A DNA stretch of 64,000 nucleotides, from NCBI RefSeq assembly GCF_004005865.1, contig NZ_SACN01000001.1, forward strand, positions 2,232,001 through 2,296,000, written 5' to 3'. The notes beneath the pieces are model-generated. The model had not been told where the DNA came from. It saw nothing but the letters and a program-made list of their open reading frames with translations, and ran no database searches. This document shows, one piece after another, positions 18,261 through 26,839 of the stretch; position 1 is the stretch's first letter, and every line of letters begins with the position of its first letter. A program made the position numbers and the translations under genes. This stretch comes from Sphingomonas crocodyli (GTDB lineage Bacteria; Pseudomonadota; Alphaproteobacteria; Sphingomonadales; Sphingomonadaceae).

Positions 18261-18890
18261 TCACGGATAACGCGCAACAAACCTGCTAAAGGATCGGGTC
18301 AGCGCGTCGAGCATGTCGTTCCGTTCGAGCAGCGCATAGTGGATGATGTAGCTGTTGAACTGCTCGAGGATCAGTTCGACCAGCAGCACCGCATCGGCGA
18401 AGCGTTCGCGATCCTGCACGCTGCCATCCTGTTCGTACCGAAACAGCGGGATATTCTCGGTCAGCTCCGCCATATAGTCGCGCACCAGATCCTTCACCGC
18501 CTTGGTGAAGGTCGGCTCAACGGCGCCCATTTCGAAGAAAGCCCGCAACGCATTGCGATCCTGCTCATAACCGTCGAGCATCTTGGTCAGCCAGGCGCGC
18601 ACGCCCTTCGGATCGCGGGCCTGCTCGGCGGAAATCTGCCCCCACACCTTGCGCGCCAGCTGATGCTGTTCGTCGAAGAACTCCATCGCCACGGCCAGCT
18701 TGCCGTCGAAATGTCGGTAGAAGGTCTGGCGGCTGACCCCGGCCTCCTGCGCGATGTCGTCGACCGACGGGGCGAGGTAGCCCGATCGTTCGAACACCCG
18801 GCGCGCGGCCGCGATCAGCCTGCGGCGATTTTCCTCGCGCTGCGCGCGTGCGAAGGCGCCAAGCGCCGCGACCTGCTTACCCTTGTTCAT
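18261..18890 (-). CDS. TetR/AcrR-family transcriptional regulator
   Basis: A 209-residue TetR-family protein. The DNA-binding domain covers about residues 18-64, with RRRLIAAARRVFERSGYLAP followed by the HTH DIAQEAGVSRQTFYRHF; the C-terminal helical domain binds an unknown effector. GGGGAGGAGC precedes the ATG. It is the last gene after cupin and MFS genes on the same strand (42 bp after the MFS stop) and is followed by a clear terminator, so it probably regulates its own operon. A 12-bp palindrome in front of the cupin gene is the obvious operator candidate. Confidence 0.9.
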   Translation of the reverse strand: MNKGKQVAALGAFARAQREENRRRLIAAARRVFERSGYLAPSVDDIAQEAGVSRQTFYRHFDGKLAVAMEFFDEQHQLARKVWGQISAEQARDPKGVRAWLTKMLDGYEQDRNALRAFFEMGAVEPTFTKAVKDLVRDYMAELTENIPLFRYEQDGSVQDRERFADAVLLVELILEQFNSYIIHYALLERNDMLDALTRSFSRFVARYP

Positions 18891-18932
18891 GCTCCTCCCC
18901 TTTGCACCGAAATGCCCGGGGGAAAAGGGCCG

Positions 18933-20096
18933 TCAGACAGCAACCGCAATCGAACGCGGTATCATCATGCGGACGAGCAGCGCCGCAACGACCCCGAATA
19001 TGCCCAGCGCGACCAACGCGATCCCCGCACTCGCCAGCCCCGCAATCGGCTCCAGCGCAAACTGCGCGAGGAAGGGCGCGGCGAAATAGGCGCCGCGGGC
19101 GAGGCCCATATTGCGCGTCTTATCGATATCGCGGCCCACCATCGCGGCGAAGGCGTAGAGGTTAGGGCTGCCCAGCCCCAGGCCCAACCCCGCCACCGCC
19201 TGCCCAGCCAGCAGCACCGGCAGGTTGGTCGAAAGGCCGGTGATCGCCAGCCCGCCCGCCATCACCACGAAGGCCACGACGAAGGTCAGCCACAGCGAAA
19301 CGCCCCGCCGCCAGCGCGCATAGACCAGCGAGACGAGCGCCCCGCCCAGCGCCGCCGGCAGCATCGCCAGCCCCACCACGCCCGGATCGTGGATGCCGAT
19401 GTCGGCCAGATGGAACGGCGTATAGAGCGACTGCGTGCTCACCAGCGCGCCGGTCACGATCCCCAAAATCACGATCGAGATGGGGAAGCCCCCGCCCCCG
19501 GCCGATTTCGGCGCATGCTGGGGCGGCGCGCCGACGCTGTGAGGGATGCCCGCAGCCACCAGCACCACGACGCCCAGCGCGAGCGCATGGACCATGAACG
19601 GCAATCGCCAGTCGACCTTGCCCAGGAACCCCGCCAGCGGCACCAGCACCAGCGCGCCGAGCGTGCCGGTCAGCAGGACATAGCCGAGCCAGCGGTTGCG
19701 CTGATCGCCATCCATCTCGGTCGCGATCAGCGAGACGAGCAAGGTCGCGATGATGGCGGTCGAGAGGCCCAGGCCGAAGCGCGTCGCGACGATCAGCCAC
19801 AGATTGTCGATGATCCCACCCGCAACGCCGAACGCCGCATAGCCGATCAGGCCGAGGATCAGCGCACGGCGCCAGCCCAGCCTGCGTGCGACGATGCCGG
19901 TGAACGGCGCGAACAGCATCGCGATGCCGATCGACGTCACCATCAGCCGGGTGAGCCACCCCACCCCCGGCGTCGCCGCGAAATGCGCGCCGACCTTGGG
20001 CAGGATCGGGGTCAGCCCTGCGACCGCATAGGCCGACAGGACGGGCGAAAGCAGGATCGCGGTCCGGGCCGCGATCCCCAGCGGTGCGCGCTCCAC
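18933..20096 (-). CDS. MFS transporter
   Basis: A 387-residue major facilitator superfamily permease with about 12 hydrophobic segments from residue 10 to the end. The first loop carries the pattern GIVARRLGWRRALILGLIG, a family-type cytoplasmic motif after TM2. The start codon is a GTG at 20096, 5 bp after the cupin stop, with no strong ribosome site, so translation is probably coupled. The substrate is unknown; sitting between a cupin gene and a TetR gene, it may import or export the compound sensed or processed by its partners. Confidence 0.88.
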   Translation of the reverse strand: MERAPLGIAARTAILLSPVLSAYAVAGLTPILPKVGAHFAATPGVGWLTRLMVTSIGIAMLFAPFTGIVARRLGWRRALILGLIGYAAFGVAGGIIDNLWLIVATRFGLGLSTAIIATLLVSLIATEMDGDQRNRWLGYVLLTGTLGALVLVPLAGFLGKVDWRLPFMVHALALGVVVLVAAGIPHSVGAPPQHAPKSAGGGGFPISIVILGIVTGALVSTQSLYTPFHLADIGIHDPGVVGLAMLPAALGGALVSLVYARWRRGVSLWLTFVVAFVVMAGGLAITGLSTNLPVLLAGQAVAGLGLGLGSPNLYAFAAMVGRDIDKTRNMGLARGAYFAAPFLAQFALEPIAGLASAGIALVALGIFGVVAALLVRMMIPRSIAVAV

Positions 20097-20101
20097 GCGC
20101 G

Positions 20102-20695
20102 TCAGGCCGGAACGCGGTCCGTCGGCTTTACGGTCTCTTCCTTCCAGCGATCCTTATTGTCGCGATAGCTGGCGGCCATCTTGTCCCAATGGGCTTCGTC
20201 ATTGCCCTTGAAATGGATGTTGAAATGGGTCGCGTTGCGGCACTCGAGGAACTCGACCCCGTCTTCCAGCGCCTCGAACGTGTAGCCGAAGTCCGCCGGG
20301 ATGAAGATGCCGTCGCCCTTGCGCAGGATCTGCGTGCCCGCGCGCAACGCGCCGCCCAGGATATAATAGATGCAGTCGGCATTGTGGCTGTGCCGCGGCA
20401 GCACATAGCCGCTCTTGAACCAGCTGTAGCACAGGCTCATGCCGCCGCCGGGCTGGCTGAAGAGGACGCGAACATCCTCGCCCGCCACGCGCTCCTCGCC
20501 GCCCTGCGCGGCCGCGAGCTTGGCGAAGCCCGCCATCACGCCCGCATCGATCCCGACGAAGGGCATCGCATCCTTGCCGAGTTCGGGCGCATCGGCGCCG
20601 CGGAAGATCTGCATGCGCTGGCGGGTGCCCTTGGGCGCCTCGACGGGCTCGACGCTCTCTGGGGTGGTGCCGGTGCTGCTGATGCCGTCGGTCAT
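20102..20695 (-). CDS. Cupin-domain protein
   Basis: A 197-residue protein with one double-stranded beta-helix. The first cupin motif is in YVLPRHSHNADCIYYILGG, with two histidines and a downstream acidic/aromatic stretch; the second, near GDGIFIPADFGYTFEAL, keeps the fold but has no clear histidine. Metal binding is therefore possible but uncertain. CAGGAG ends 8 nt before the ATG. It is the first gene of a cupin-MFS-TetR operon, with the palindrome ATAATGCATTAT 38 bp upstream of its start. A dioxygenase, isomerase or sensor role cannot be chosen from sequence. Confidence 0.8.
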   Translation of the reverse strand: MTDGISSTGTTPESVEPVEAPKGTRQRMQIFRGADAPELGKDAMPFVGIDAGVMAGFAKLAAAQGGEERVAGEDVRVLFSQPGGGMSLCYSWFKSGYVLPRHSHNADCIYYILGGALRAGTQILRKGDGIFIPADFGYTFEALEDGVEFLECRNATHFNIHFKGNDEAHWDKMAASYRDNKDRWKEETVKPTDRVPA

Positions 20696-20733
20696 GCTTC
20701 GATCTCCTGGTCCGCGCGTCTGCCCCGCGCTTT

Positions 20734-20745
20734 ATAATGCATTAT
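20734..20745. promoter_or_regulatory. Palindromic operator candidate ATAATGCATTAT
   Basis: A perfect 12-bp palindrome in an AT-rich patch about 40 bp upstream of the cupin start codon, in a position suited to overlap the promoter. The operon ends with a TetR-family gene, so autoregulation at this site is inferred. Confidence 0.6.
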
Positions 20746-20915
20746 TCTCCCACCCACCGGGCGGGTCAAGCGATGTCGCGCCTTGCCGCGATGATTTTCG
20801 AATCCGGTTCGCTTTAGCCCGCATCCGTAATTTCCCATGAAGGGCCGAACGGGCTGTTGACCGGCGCGCAGACGCCACCTATAGGCCGCCTCCACCGTGG
20901 AGCGGTGCCCTCTGG

Positions 20916-20992
20916 GGCGGAGTAGCTCAGCTGGTTAGAGCAGCGGAATCATAATCCGCGTGTCGGGGGTTCAAGTCCCTCCTCCGCTACCA
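20916..20992 (+). tRNA. tRNA-Met (CAT anticodon, probably elongator)
   Basis: A 77-nt cloverleaf: acceptor GGCGGAG paired with CTCCGCT (terminal G-T pair), D arm GCTCAGCTGGTTAGAGC, anticodon stem GCGGA/TCCGC with loop ATCATAA (anticodon CAT), T arm GGGGGTTCAAGTCCC and an encoded CCA. The end pair and the lack of the three-GC anticodon stem argue against the initiator. A lysidine-modified tRNA-Ile2 also reads CAT in DNA and is the alternative. Confidence 0.93.
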
Positions 20993-21083
20993 CTCCACGG
21001 TCCTTCAAAATCCTTCGCACATCCCGGAACCACTCCCGCAGGCCCACGTTTGCGGCCATGATGGGGAAGAGGAACTGTGTGCG

Positions 21084-21491
21084 ATGGAACTGACCGTATC
21101 GCTTGAAACCGTCTGCCGGCTGATCGTGCGCGCCCGCGAGCTTGAGGCGCAGGTGCCCGCGATCGAGACCGAGGCCGACGACGATCCCACCGATTCCGAC
21201 GATCCCTTCGCCGTGATCGAGGATGAGGCCAACGAGGCGATCGAGGAAGAGGTGTCGAGCCTGCTCGACGATCTCAACGAGGATGAGCTTTACGAGGTGC
21301 TGGCGCTGGCGCTGGTCGGCCGCGGCACCTTCGACGCGAGCGAGTGGGACGAGGCGCTCGAAGCCGCCGGCGAGGACGGCACCGACGAGGCGATCGCGCA
21401 ACTCATGGATATGCCGATGCTCGCCGGCTATCTCGACGCGGGCCTGACGGCCTTCGATCTCAGCTGCGAAGGCATCGGCCAGATCGACTGA
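21084..21491 (+). CDS. DUF3775-domain protein
   Basis: A 135-residue strongly acidic protein. It opens MELTVSLETVCRLIVRAREL, has an acidic linker (about residues 33-62), and a C-terminal helical block LNEDELYEVLALALVGRGTF followed by the segment ending LMDMPMLAGYLDAGL. This matches the DUF3775 arrangement common in alphaproteobacteria. Function is unknown. It lies about 90 bp after tRNA-Met and convergent to kup. Confidence 0.85.
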   Translation: MELTVSLETVCRLIVRARELEAQVPAIETEADDDPTDSDDPFAVIEDEANEAIEEEVSSLLDDLNEDELYEVLALALVGRGTFDASEWDEALEAAGEDGTDEAIAQLMDMPMLAGYLDAGLTAFDLSCEGIGQID

Positions 21492-21524
21492 CGGCGCAGC
21501 CCCGGCCGAGACGCCGGGGCGCCC

Positions 21525-23468
21525 TTAAATCTCCACCTGGCTCCCAAGCTCGACCACGCGGTTGGTCGGCAGCTTGAAGAACTCCATCGCGCTTTCGGCG
21601 TTGCGCAGCATCCACGCGAACAGCTTTTCGCGCCACAGCGCCATGCCGGGGCGCGACGATGGCAGCAAAGTCTGCCGCGCCAGGAAGAAGCTGGTGTCCA
21701 TCATCCGGAATTCCGGCCCGCACGACTTGGTCGAGGCGAGCACCGCCGGCACGTCCGGATCCTCCATGAAGCCGTAATTGACGACGACGCGGTGGAATCC
21801 GTGGCCCAGATCCTTGAAATCCATCCGGTTGCCGCTGGTCAGGTACGGCACGTCGGCGATCTTGACGGTCAGCAGGATCACCCGCTCGTGCAGCACCTTG
21901 TTGTGCTTCAGATTGTGGAGCAGCGCGTGGGGTACGCCCTCGGGCGAGCTGGTCATGAACACCGCGGTTCCCGGCACGCGCGTCGCGGTGTTGACCGCCG
22001 ATTGGACGAACACCTTCACCGGCATCGCCACCTCGCGCATCCGCGCGATCATCAGCTGGCGTCCACGCGCCCAGGTGGTCAGCAGGGTAAAGGCGATGAA
22101 GCCGATCAGCAGCGGGAACCAGCCCCCGTCGGGCACCTTCGTCAGGTTCGCGCCGAAATAGGCCAGGTCGACCAGCGCGAACACCGCGATCAGCGGTGCC
22201 GCCAGCCACTTGTTCCAGCCCCACAGATGGACCAGCACGACCGCCAGCAGGCAGGTGTCGATCGCCATCGCCCCCGTCACCGCGATGCCATAGGCTGCCG
22301 CCAGGTTGCTCGACGATTTGAACGACAGCACCAGCAGGATCACCATCACCATCAGGCCCCAGTTCATCACCGGGATATAGATCTGGCCGATCGCGCCCGC
22401 GCTGGTGTGCGTGATGCGCAGACGCGGCATGAAGCCCAGCTGGATCGCCTGCTGCGTGACGGAGAAGGCGCCCGAAATCACCGCCTGGCTCGCGATCACG
22501 GTAGCCATCGTGGCGAGGATCACCAGCGGCAGCCGGAGATATTCGGGCGCGAGCAGGAAGAAGGGGTTGTGGATCGTCTGGAGCGCGGTGTTGATGTCCT
22601 GCGACAGGATCATCGCCCCCTGCCCCAGATAGTTCAGCATCAGCGCGGGCAGCACGAAGACGAGCCACGACATGCCGATCGGCTTGCGCCCGAAATGGCC
22701 CATATCGGCGTAAAGCGCCTCCGCGCCCGTCACCGCCAGCACCACCGAACCCATCGCCAGGAACGCCAGATAGCCGTCGCTGATGAAGAACTGGATCGCA
22801 TACCAGGGGTTCAGCGCCACCAGCACCGCCGGATTGCCCAGGATGTGGATGATGCCCAGCACCGCCAGCACGGTGAAGTAAACCAGCATGATCGGGCCGA
22901 ACAGCAGCCCGACCTTCGCCGTCCCGCGCGACTGGATCACGAACAGGCCGATCAGGATGCCGATCGCGATCGGCAGGACGAAGGGCGTGAAGCCTGAATT
23001 GACCGTGGTAAGCCCCTCGACCGCCGACAGCACCGAGATCGCCGGGGTGATCATGCTATCGCCGTAGAAGAGTGCGGTCGCGAACACGCCGAGCAGCACG
23101 ATCCCCTTGGTCCAGCGTTTCCCTTCGGATTTGCGGTTGATCAGCGCGAGCAGCGCGAGGCTGCCGCCCTCGCCCTTATTGTCCGCGCGCATGATGATCA
23201 TGACGTATTTGATCGTCACGACCAGCATCATCGACCAGAAGATCAGGCTCAGCACGCCCAATATGTGCAGTGGATCGGGCATCAGCCGGTGATGGCCCGC
23301 AAATGTTTCGCGGAAGGCGTAGAGCGGGCTGGTGCCGATATCGCCGAAGACGATGCCGATCGCGCCGACGACCAGCTTGGCGAAGCCGCCATGCGCGTGG
23401 CTGTCCCCGGCGCCTTGCCCGTGAGAAGGCGGCGCGTGTTCGGCCGGCAGTTGCGGCTCTGTCGTCAT
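21525..23468 (-). CDS. kup: Low-affinity potassium transport system protein Kup
   Basis: A 647-residue KUP/HAK/KT family K+ symporter: 12 hydrophobic segments in the first about 460 residues, then a soluble C-terminal domain. Characteristic blocks are [15 protein letters not shown] (near residues 39-53), [15 protein letters not shown] and [17 protein letters not shown]. The start was set at the ATG at 23468, where the typical polar N-terminus begins; an upstream extension is unlike the family. It is a single gene, convergent with the DUF3775 gene. Confidence 0.95.
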   Translation of the reverse strand: MTTEPQLPAEHAPPSHGQGAGDSHAHGGFAKLVVGAIGIVFGDIGTSPLYAFRETFAGHHRLMPDPLHILGVLSLIFWSMMLVVTIKYVMIIMRADNKGEGGSLALLALINRKSEGKRWTKGIVLLGVFATALFYGDSMITPAISVLSAVEGLTTVNSGFTPFVLPIAIGILIGLFVIQSRGTAKVGLLFGPIMLVYFTVLAVLGIIHILGNPAVLVALNPWYAIQFFISDGYLAFLAMGSVVLAVTGAEALYADMGHFGRKPIGMSWLVFVLPALMLNYLGQGAMILSQDINTALQTIHNPFFLLAPEYLRLPLVILATMATVIASQAVISGAFSVTQQAIQLGFMPRLRITHTSAGAIGQIYIPVMNWGLMVMVILLVLSFKSSSNLAAAYGIAVTGAMAIDTCLLAVVLVHLWGWNKWLAAPLIAVFALVDLAYFGANLTKVPDGGWFPLLIGFIAFTLLTTWARGRQLMIARMREVAMPVKVFVQSAVNTATRVPGTAVFMTSSPEGVPHALLHNLKHNKVLHERVILLTVKIADVPYLTSGNRMDFKDLGHGFHRVVVNYGFMEDPDVPAVLASTKSCGPEFRMMDTSFFLARQTLLPSSRPGMALWREKLFAWMLRNAESAMEFFKLPTNRVVELGSQVEI

Positions 23469-23591
23469 GCGGTGATGGACTTCCTGGCCGTCAATGGCTT
23501 CATCCCGTGCGCCGACGCCGTCCCCCGTCTCCAGCGCATAGCGGCGGGCCACTAACATTTGTTCCCTGCGCCCGCAACAGACAGGCCCGGT

Positions 23592-24308
23592 TCAGCTTCC
23601 CAAAGCGTCCCGAAGCAGGAATGTGGCGGCATTCCACGATTCCCTGTCAGCATGGGCGTCATATCGAAACACCTCGGGATCCCCGCCGGTGTCCGGATCG
23701 GTGAAGTTGTGGCGCACGCCGCCATAGAGGTTCACCTGCCAGCGCGCTTCCGCCTGATCGCGCATCGCCGCCTCGAACGCCGTGATGTCCTCCAGCGGCG
23801 CATAGGGATCGCGCGTCCCGTTGCAGATCAGCAGCCGTGCCTTCGCCTTGCCCGCGTCGCTCAAAGTCAGCGGCCCCAGCACCATATGAAAGCCGATCGC
23901 CGCCCTGATCGCTGCGCCCGACAGCGCGAACTCCACCGCCATCGCTCCGCCAAAGCAATATCCGATCGCCGCGATCCGCCCCGCATCGACCTCGGGCCGC
24001 GCCGCCAGCACATCGAACGCCTCTGTCGCCCGCGCCCGCATCAGCGCGGCATCGCCCGCCAGCTCGGCGAACCGGCGCCCGTTTTCGGGATCGGACAGAT
24101 CCTTGCCGCGAAAGCCCCCGCCATAATAATCGGCCGCCAGCGCGACATAGCCCTGCTCCGCCATCCGCCGCGCCGATCGATAGCACGCCTCCCCGATCCC
24201 GCCTCCGCCCGGAAAGACGATCACCCCCGGTCGCGAACCGGCCCCTTCGGGCACGAATAGACGCCCGTGCGACCCAATCGCGCCATAGCGCACCTCTTCC
24301 TCAACCAT
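23592..24308 (-). CDS. Dienelactone hydrolase-family protein
   Basis: A 238-residue alpha/beta hydrolase of the dienelactone hydrolase family. The nucleophile is cysteine C118 in GYCFGG, an acid residue lies in NGTRDPYAP, and the histidine is in GVRHNFTDP. The oxyanion region VIVFPGGGGIGE is near residue 30. GGAGAGGCGGG precedes the ATG. The family opens lactone rings or acts on esters; no aromatic degradation genes are adjacent, so the substrate is unknown. A composite palindromic repeat lies upstream. Confidence 0.85.
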   Translation of the reverse strand: MVEEEVRYGAIGSHGRLFVPEGAGSRPGVIVFPGGGGIGEACYRSARRMAEQGYVALAADYYGGGFRGKDLSDPENGRRFAELAGDAALMRARATEAFDVLAARPEVDAGRIAAIGYCFGGAMAVEFALSGAAIRAAIGFHMVLGPLTLSDAGKAKARLLICNGTRDPYAPLEDITAFEAAMRDQAEARWQVNLYGGVRHNFTDPDTGGDPEVFRYDAHADRESWNAATFLLRDALGS

Positions 24309-24347
24309 CCCGCCTCTCCTTTTCGTTTTACGGCCAGCCTTCGCCCG

Positions 24348-24498
24348 CCTCCCCCATCGTCACCCCGGATCAAGTCCGGGGCAACGGGGAACTGCGCGAA
24401 ACCGCCCCTCCCCACCTCGTCATTGCGAGGAGCCGCAGGCGACGCGGCAATCCACTCCGCACTCCGGAATGGATTGCCGCGCTCCGCTCGCAATGACG
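24348..24498. repeat. Composite palindromic repeat, copy A (type 3)
   Basis: About 150 bp with two modules. The first is a small hairpin, CCCCGGA-tcaag-TCCGGGG (24363-24381). The second is a larger one with outer arms CGTCATTGCGAG (24418-24429) and CTCGCAATGACG (24487-24498) and inner arms GCGGCAATCCA (24444-24454) and TGGATTGCCGC (24470-24480). A second copy with the same module order lies at 26124-26275. Confidence 0.85.
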
Positions 24499-24555
24499 AA
24501 AATGGGGCAACACGGCCCTGCAGACTTCGCCGCCGTCGAGCGATATGAGCCCCGG

Positions 24556-25104
24556 ATGGCCCGCCTGCTCCTGTTCAACAAACCCTTCGGGGTTCTGTCG
24601 CAATTCACCGACCGCGGATCGCCAACGGTGCGGTCCACATTGTCCGATTTCATTGCGGTGAAGGGCGTCTATCCCGCCGGCAGGCTCGATCGGGACAGTG
24701 AGGGGTTGCTGCTTTTATGCGACGATGGGCGGCTGCAGGCGCGCATTGCCGATCCGCGCTTCAAGCTGCCCAAGACCTATCTCGTGCAGGTCGAAGGCGA
24801 TCCGCAGGAGCAGGAACTGGAGCGCCTGCGCAAGGGCGTCCTCCTCAACGATGGCATGACCCTGCCCGCCGATATCGCCCGCATCGACGCGCCCGATCTG
24901 TGGATGCGCGATCCGCCGATACGCCAGCGCAAGTCCATTCCCGACGCCTGGCTGAAAATCACCATTCGCGAAGGGCGCAACCGGCAGGTGCGCCGGATGA
25001 CGGCGGCGGTCGGCTTGCCCACCCTACGGCTGGTGCGCTGGTCGATCGGCGACTGGACCGTCGCCGGGATCGCGCCGGGGCAGTTCGAGGCGATCTCGGT
25101 CTAG
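24556..25104 (+). CDS. rluE: 23S rRNA pseudouridine synthase RluE-type
   Basis: A 182-residue RsuA/RluB/E/F-family pseudouridine synthase without an S4 domain, as in RluE, which modifies U2457 of 23S rRNA in E. coli. The catalytic aspartate is D45 in PAGRLDRDSEGLLLL; the family motif RNRQVRRM lies in EGRNRQVRRMTAAVGLPTLR. The start at 24556 gives the expected N-terminus MARLLLFNKPFGVLSQF; earlier in-frame codons lie inside the repeat. It is followed by rlmJ, another 23S modification gene, and the pair is bracketed by two copies of one repeat. Confidence 0.9.
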   Translation: MARLLLFNKPFGVLSQFTDRGSPTVRSTLSDFIAVKGVYPAGRLDRDSEGLLLLCDDGRLQARIADPRFKLPKTYLVQVEGDPQEQELERLRKGVLLNDGMTLPADIARIDAPDLWMRDPPIRQRKSIPDAWLKITIREGRNRQVRRMTAAVGLPTLRLVRWSIGDWTVAGIAPGQFEAISV

Positions 25105-25238
25105 GCGAGGTCAGAAGGGCTTTGAAGCTTTCGGCCCGACCCTGTACGAGCCCCGGATTGCCTGCCTCCATCGTCTCGCGCTCGGCTTCCGCGCCCGGCA
25201 GTACGGATGAAGGCAGATCGCCAGGAATCTGAATCCCA

Positions 25239-26069
25239 ATGAATTATCGCCATTCCTTCCATGCGGGCAACAGCGCGGATGTCGTGAAGCACAGCCTGCT
25301 GATCGCGCTCGTGCAGGCCTTGCAGCAAAAGCCAAGCGCGCTGACCCTGATCGACACCCATGCCGGCTGCGGCCTCTACGACCTCGGCGGCGAGGAGGCG
25401 AAGCGCACTGGCGAGGCCACGCAGGGCGTGGTGCGCGCCTTTGCCGATACGAACCCCTTGCTGGACGACTATCGCGCCGCCGTCCGGGCGGTGAATGACG
25501 GGGCCGAACCGCATCTCTACCCCGGCTCACCGCGCATATTGGCGCAGCTGCTGCGCCCGCAGGACATCCTGATCCTCAACGAAAAACATGCCCAGGACGC
25601 CATTGCGCTGCGCGATGCGATGCGCGGCACACATGCCGCCGTCCATGAACGCGACGCCTACGAACTATGGCTGGCGATGCTGCCGACCCGAACGCCTCGC
25701 GGCGTCGTGCTGGTCGATCCGCCCTACGAACAGACCGACGAACGCGCCCGCATAACGGCCACCCTCGCCGCCGCGCACCGCAAATGGGCGCATGGCGTGA
25801 CGGTGATCTGGTATCCGCTCAAAGACCGCGTCACGCATGTCCGGTGGAAGAATCAGCTTCGCAATCTCGGCATCCCGAAATTCCTTTCGGTGGAGCATTG
25901 GCTGTACGACAGCGATCAGCCCGACATCTATAACGGCGCGGGCCTTTTCATCGTCAACCCGCCCTACGCCTTCACGCAGGCACTCCCGCGCATGCAGGAA
26001 CCCCTCCGCGCCGCGCTGGCGCCGGAAGGGCATAGGGGCAAGATCACAGCGGACTGGCTGCGCGAGTAA
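25239..26069 (+). CDS. rlmJ: 23S rRNA (adenine(2030)-N6)-methyltransferase
   Basis: A 276-residue RlmJ-family methyltransferase. The start MNYRHSFHAGNSADVVKH is diagnostic of the family; LTLIDTHAGCGLYDL forms the SAM-binding region and DPPY (D160-Y163) is the catalytic motif IV of N6-adenine methyltransferases. The length fits (E. coli 280). It is the second 23S rRNA modification gene in a row, 134 bp after rluE. Confidence 0.96.
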   Translation: MNYRHSFHAGNSADVVKHSLLIALVQALQQKPSALTLIDTHAGCGLYDLGGEEAKRTGEATQGVVRAFADTNPLLDDYRAAVRAVNDGAEPHLYPGSPRILAQLLRPQDILILNEKHAQDAIALRDAMRGTHAAVHERDAYELWLAMLPTRTPRGVVLVDPPYEQTDERARITATLAAAHRKWAHGVTVIWYPLKDRVTHVRWKNQLRNLGIPKFLSVEHWLYDSDQPDIYNGAGLFIVNPPYAFTQALPRMQEPLRAALAPEGHRGKITADWLRE

Positions 26070-26123
26070 GCCAAGCCTCACCGCCTTCTTCCCCCGTTTC
26101 CTCCTGCAAGAAGCGACCACCTG

Positions 26124-26275
26124 CCTCCCCCCAATCGTCACCCGGATCATGTCCGGGGCGACGAGGGGAGCGCGCGCTCCAACCTCCCCACCTCGTCATT
26201 GCGAGGAGCCGCAGGCGACGCGGCAATCCATCTCCCGCGCTGGAGATCGATTGCTCCGCTCCGCTCGCAATGACG
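26124..26275. repeat. Composite palindromic repeat, copy B (type 3)
   Basis: The same two modules as copy A, in the same orientation: a CCCGGATCATGTCCGGGG-type hairpin near 26141, then CGTCATTGCGAG (near 26194) closing with CTCGCAATGACG (ending 26275). The left flank CCTCCCC and the segment CCTCCCCACCTCGTCATTGC are also shared, so homology extends beyond the stems. The inner arms differ from copy A (GGCAATCCA versus TCGATTGCT). Confidence 0.85.
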
Positions 26276-26331
26276 AGAAAGGGGGTGGAAGCCGCCATTG
26301 ATACTACACGATTGTTCGCTCAAAATGCGAC

Positions 26332-26664
26332 GTGCTCACCGTTCATACCCTGCCTGCAGTTAAGCAAATTGAGAGCGGCTGGGAGTTCATCCTCTGGCTA
26401 GGTGAAGCCTTCGACTATTCGACACCCTTTCGGGCAGCGCTTGATCAAATGGTCGATGTCCTTGCCTGCACCGCGCCCTGCAAACTCGTGTTGCCGTCGC
26501 AGGAGGCTTTCGAGGATTTCGTCGAAGGTGAACTCACCTTTGGATATGCGCCAATCAGGATCTACTTTGAACATTCTCTTGGCTATCTCAGCCTTAGAAG
26601 CGACGATCGAGTATCGCTGGACGATGTAGCTGCGCGGATTTTTCCACTTGTCGTCATGAGGTAA
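26332..26664 (+). CDS. Small hypothetical protein
   Basis: A 110-residue open frame from a GTG, lying between copy B of the composite repeat and a pair of type 1 repeats. It has mixed acidic and hydrophobic composition with no signal peptide or membrane segment. The base composition is AT-richer than the surrounding genes, and the strand is uncertain because a 99-residue frame runs opposite (26398-26697). The + reading looks more protein-like (balanced composition and segments such as WEFILWLGEAFDY). No family is recognised; it may be a recently acquired or decaying gene. Confidence 0.45.
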   Translation: MLTVHTLPAVKQIESGWEFILWLGEAFDYSTPFRAALDQMVDVLACTAPCKLVLPSQEAFEDFVEGELTFGYAPIRIYFEHSLGYLSLRSDDRVSLDDVAARIFPLVVMR

Positions 26665-26705
26665 CGGGACAGCGACAAGCGCGGCGCTTGCCGCCATTCT
26701 CGACC

Positions 26706-26794
26706 CGTCATCCCGGCGGAGGCCGGGATCTCAGGAGATAGGAGAACAGGCTTGCCGCAGGAGTCGCCAGAGATCCCGGCCTCCGCCGGGATGA
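26706..26794. repeat. Inverted pair of type 1 palindromic repeats
   Basis: Two copies of the CCCGGCGGAGGCCGGG unit face each other. TCATCCCGGCGGAGGCCGGG continuing to CTC (26708-26732) is the exact reverse complement of 26770-26794, a 25-bp inverted repeat with a 37-bp spacer. A single copy lies at 9945-9972. This is a BIME-like arrangement between the small hypothetical gene and ald. Confidence 0.85.
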
Positions 26795-26810
26795 AGCCAT
26801 ATAGGCGCCC

Positions 26811-26839
26811 TTGACAAATCAGAACAAACAGAGTACATA
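26811..26839 (+). promoter_or_regulatory. Sigma70-type promoter with LexA-like box
   Basis: TTGACA (26811-26816), a 17-bp spacer and TACATA (26834-26839) make a strong housekeeping promoter pattern. The spacer holds GAAC-N7-GTAC (26822-26836), one base from the alphaproteobacterial LexA site GAAC-N7-GAAC (GTTC-N7-GTTC). About 300 bp separate it from ald, and no obvious open frame begins just after it. A tandem TGACAACTT repeat follows at 26939-26956. The rest of the 26840-27136 gap shows no gene. Confidence 0.5.

Noticed and set aside
26398..26697. A 99-residue minus-strand frame opposite the small hypothetical gene
   Set aside because: It could not be excluded fully, but the + frame has the more natural composition, so only the + frame was annotated.
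24348..26794. An insertion sequence or transposon bounded by the repeats near rluE and rlmJ
   Set aside because: No transposase or target-site duplication is visible, and the genes between them are housekeeping rRNA-modification genes.
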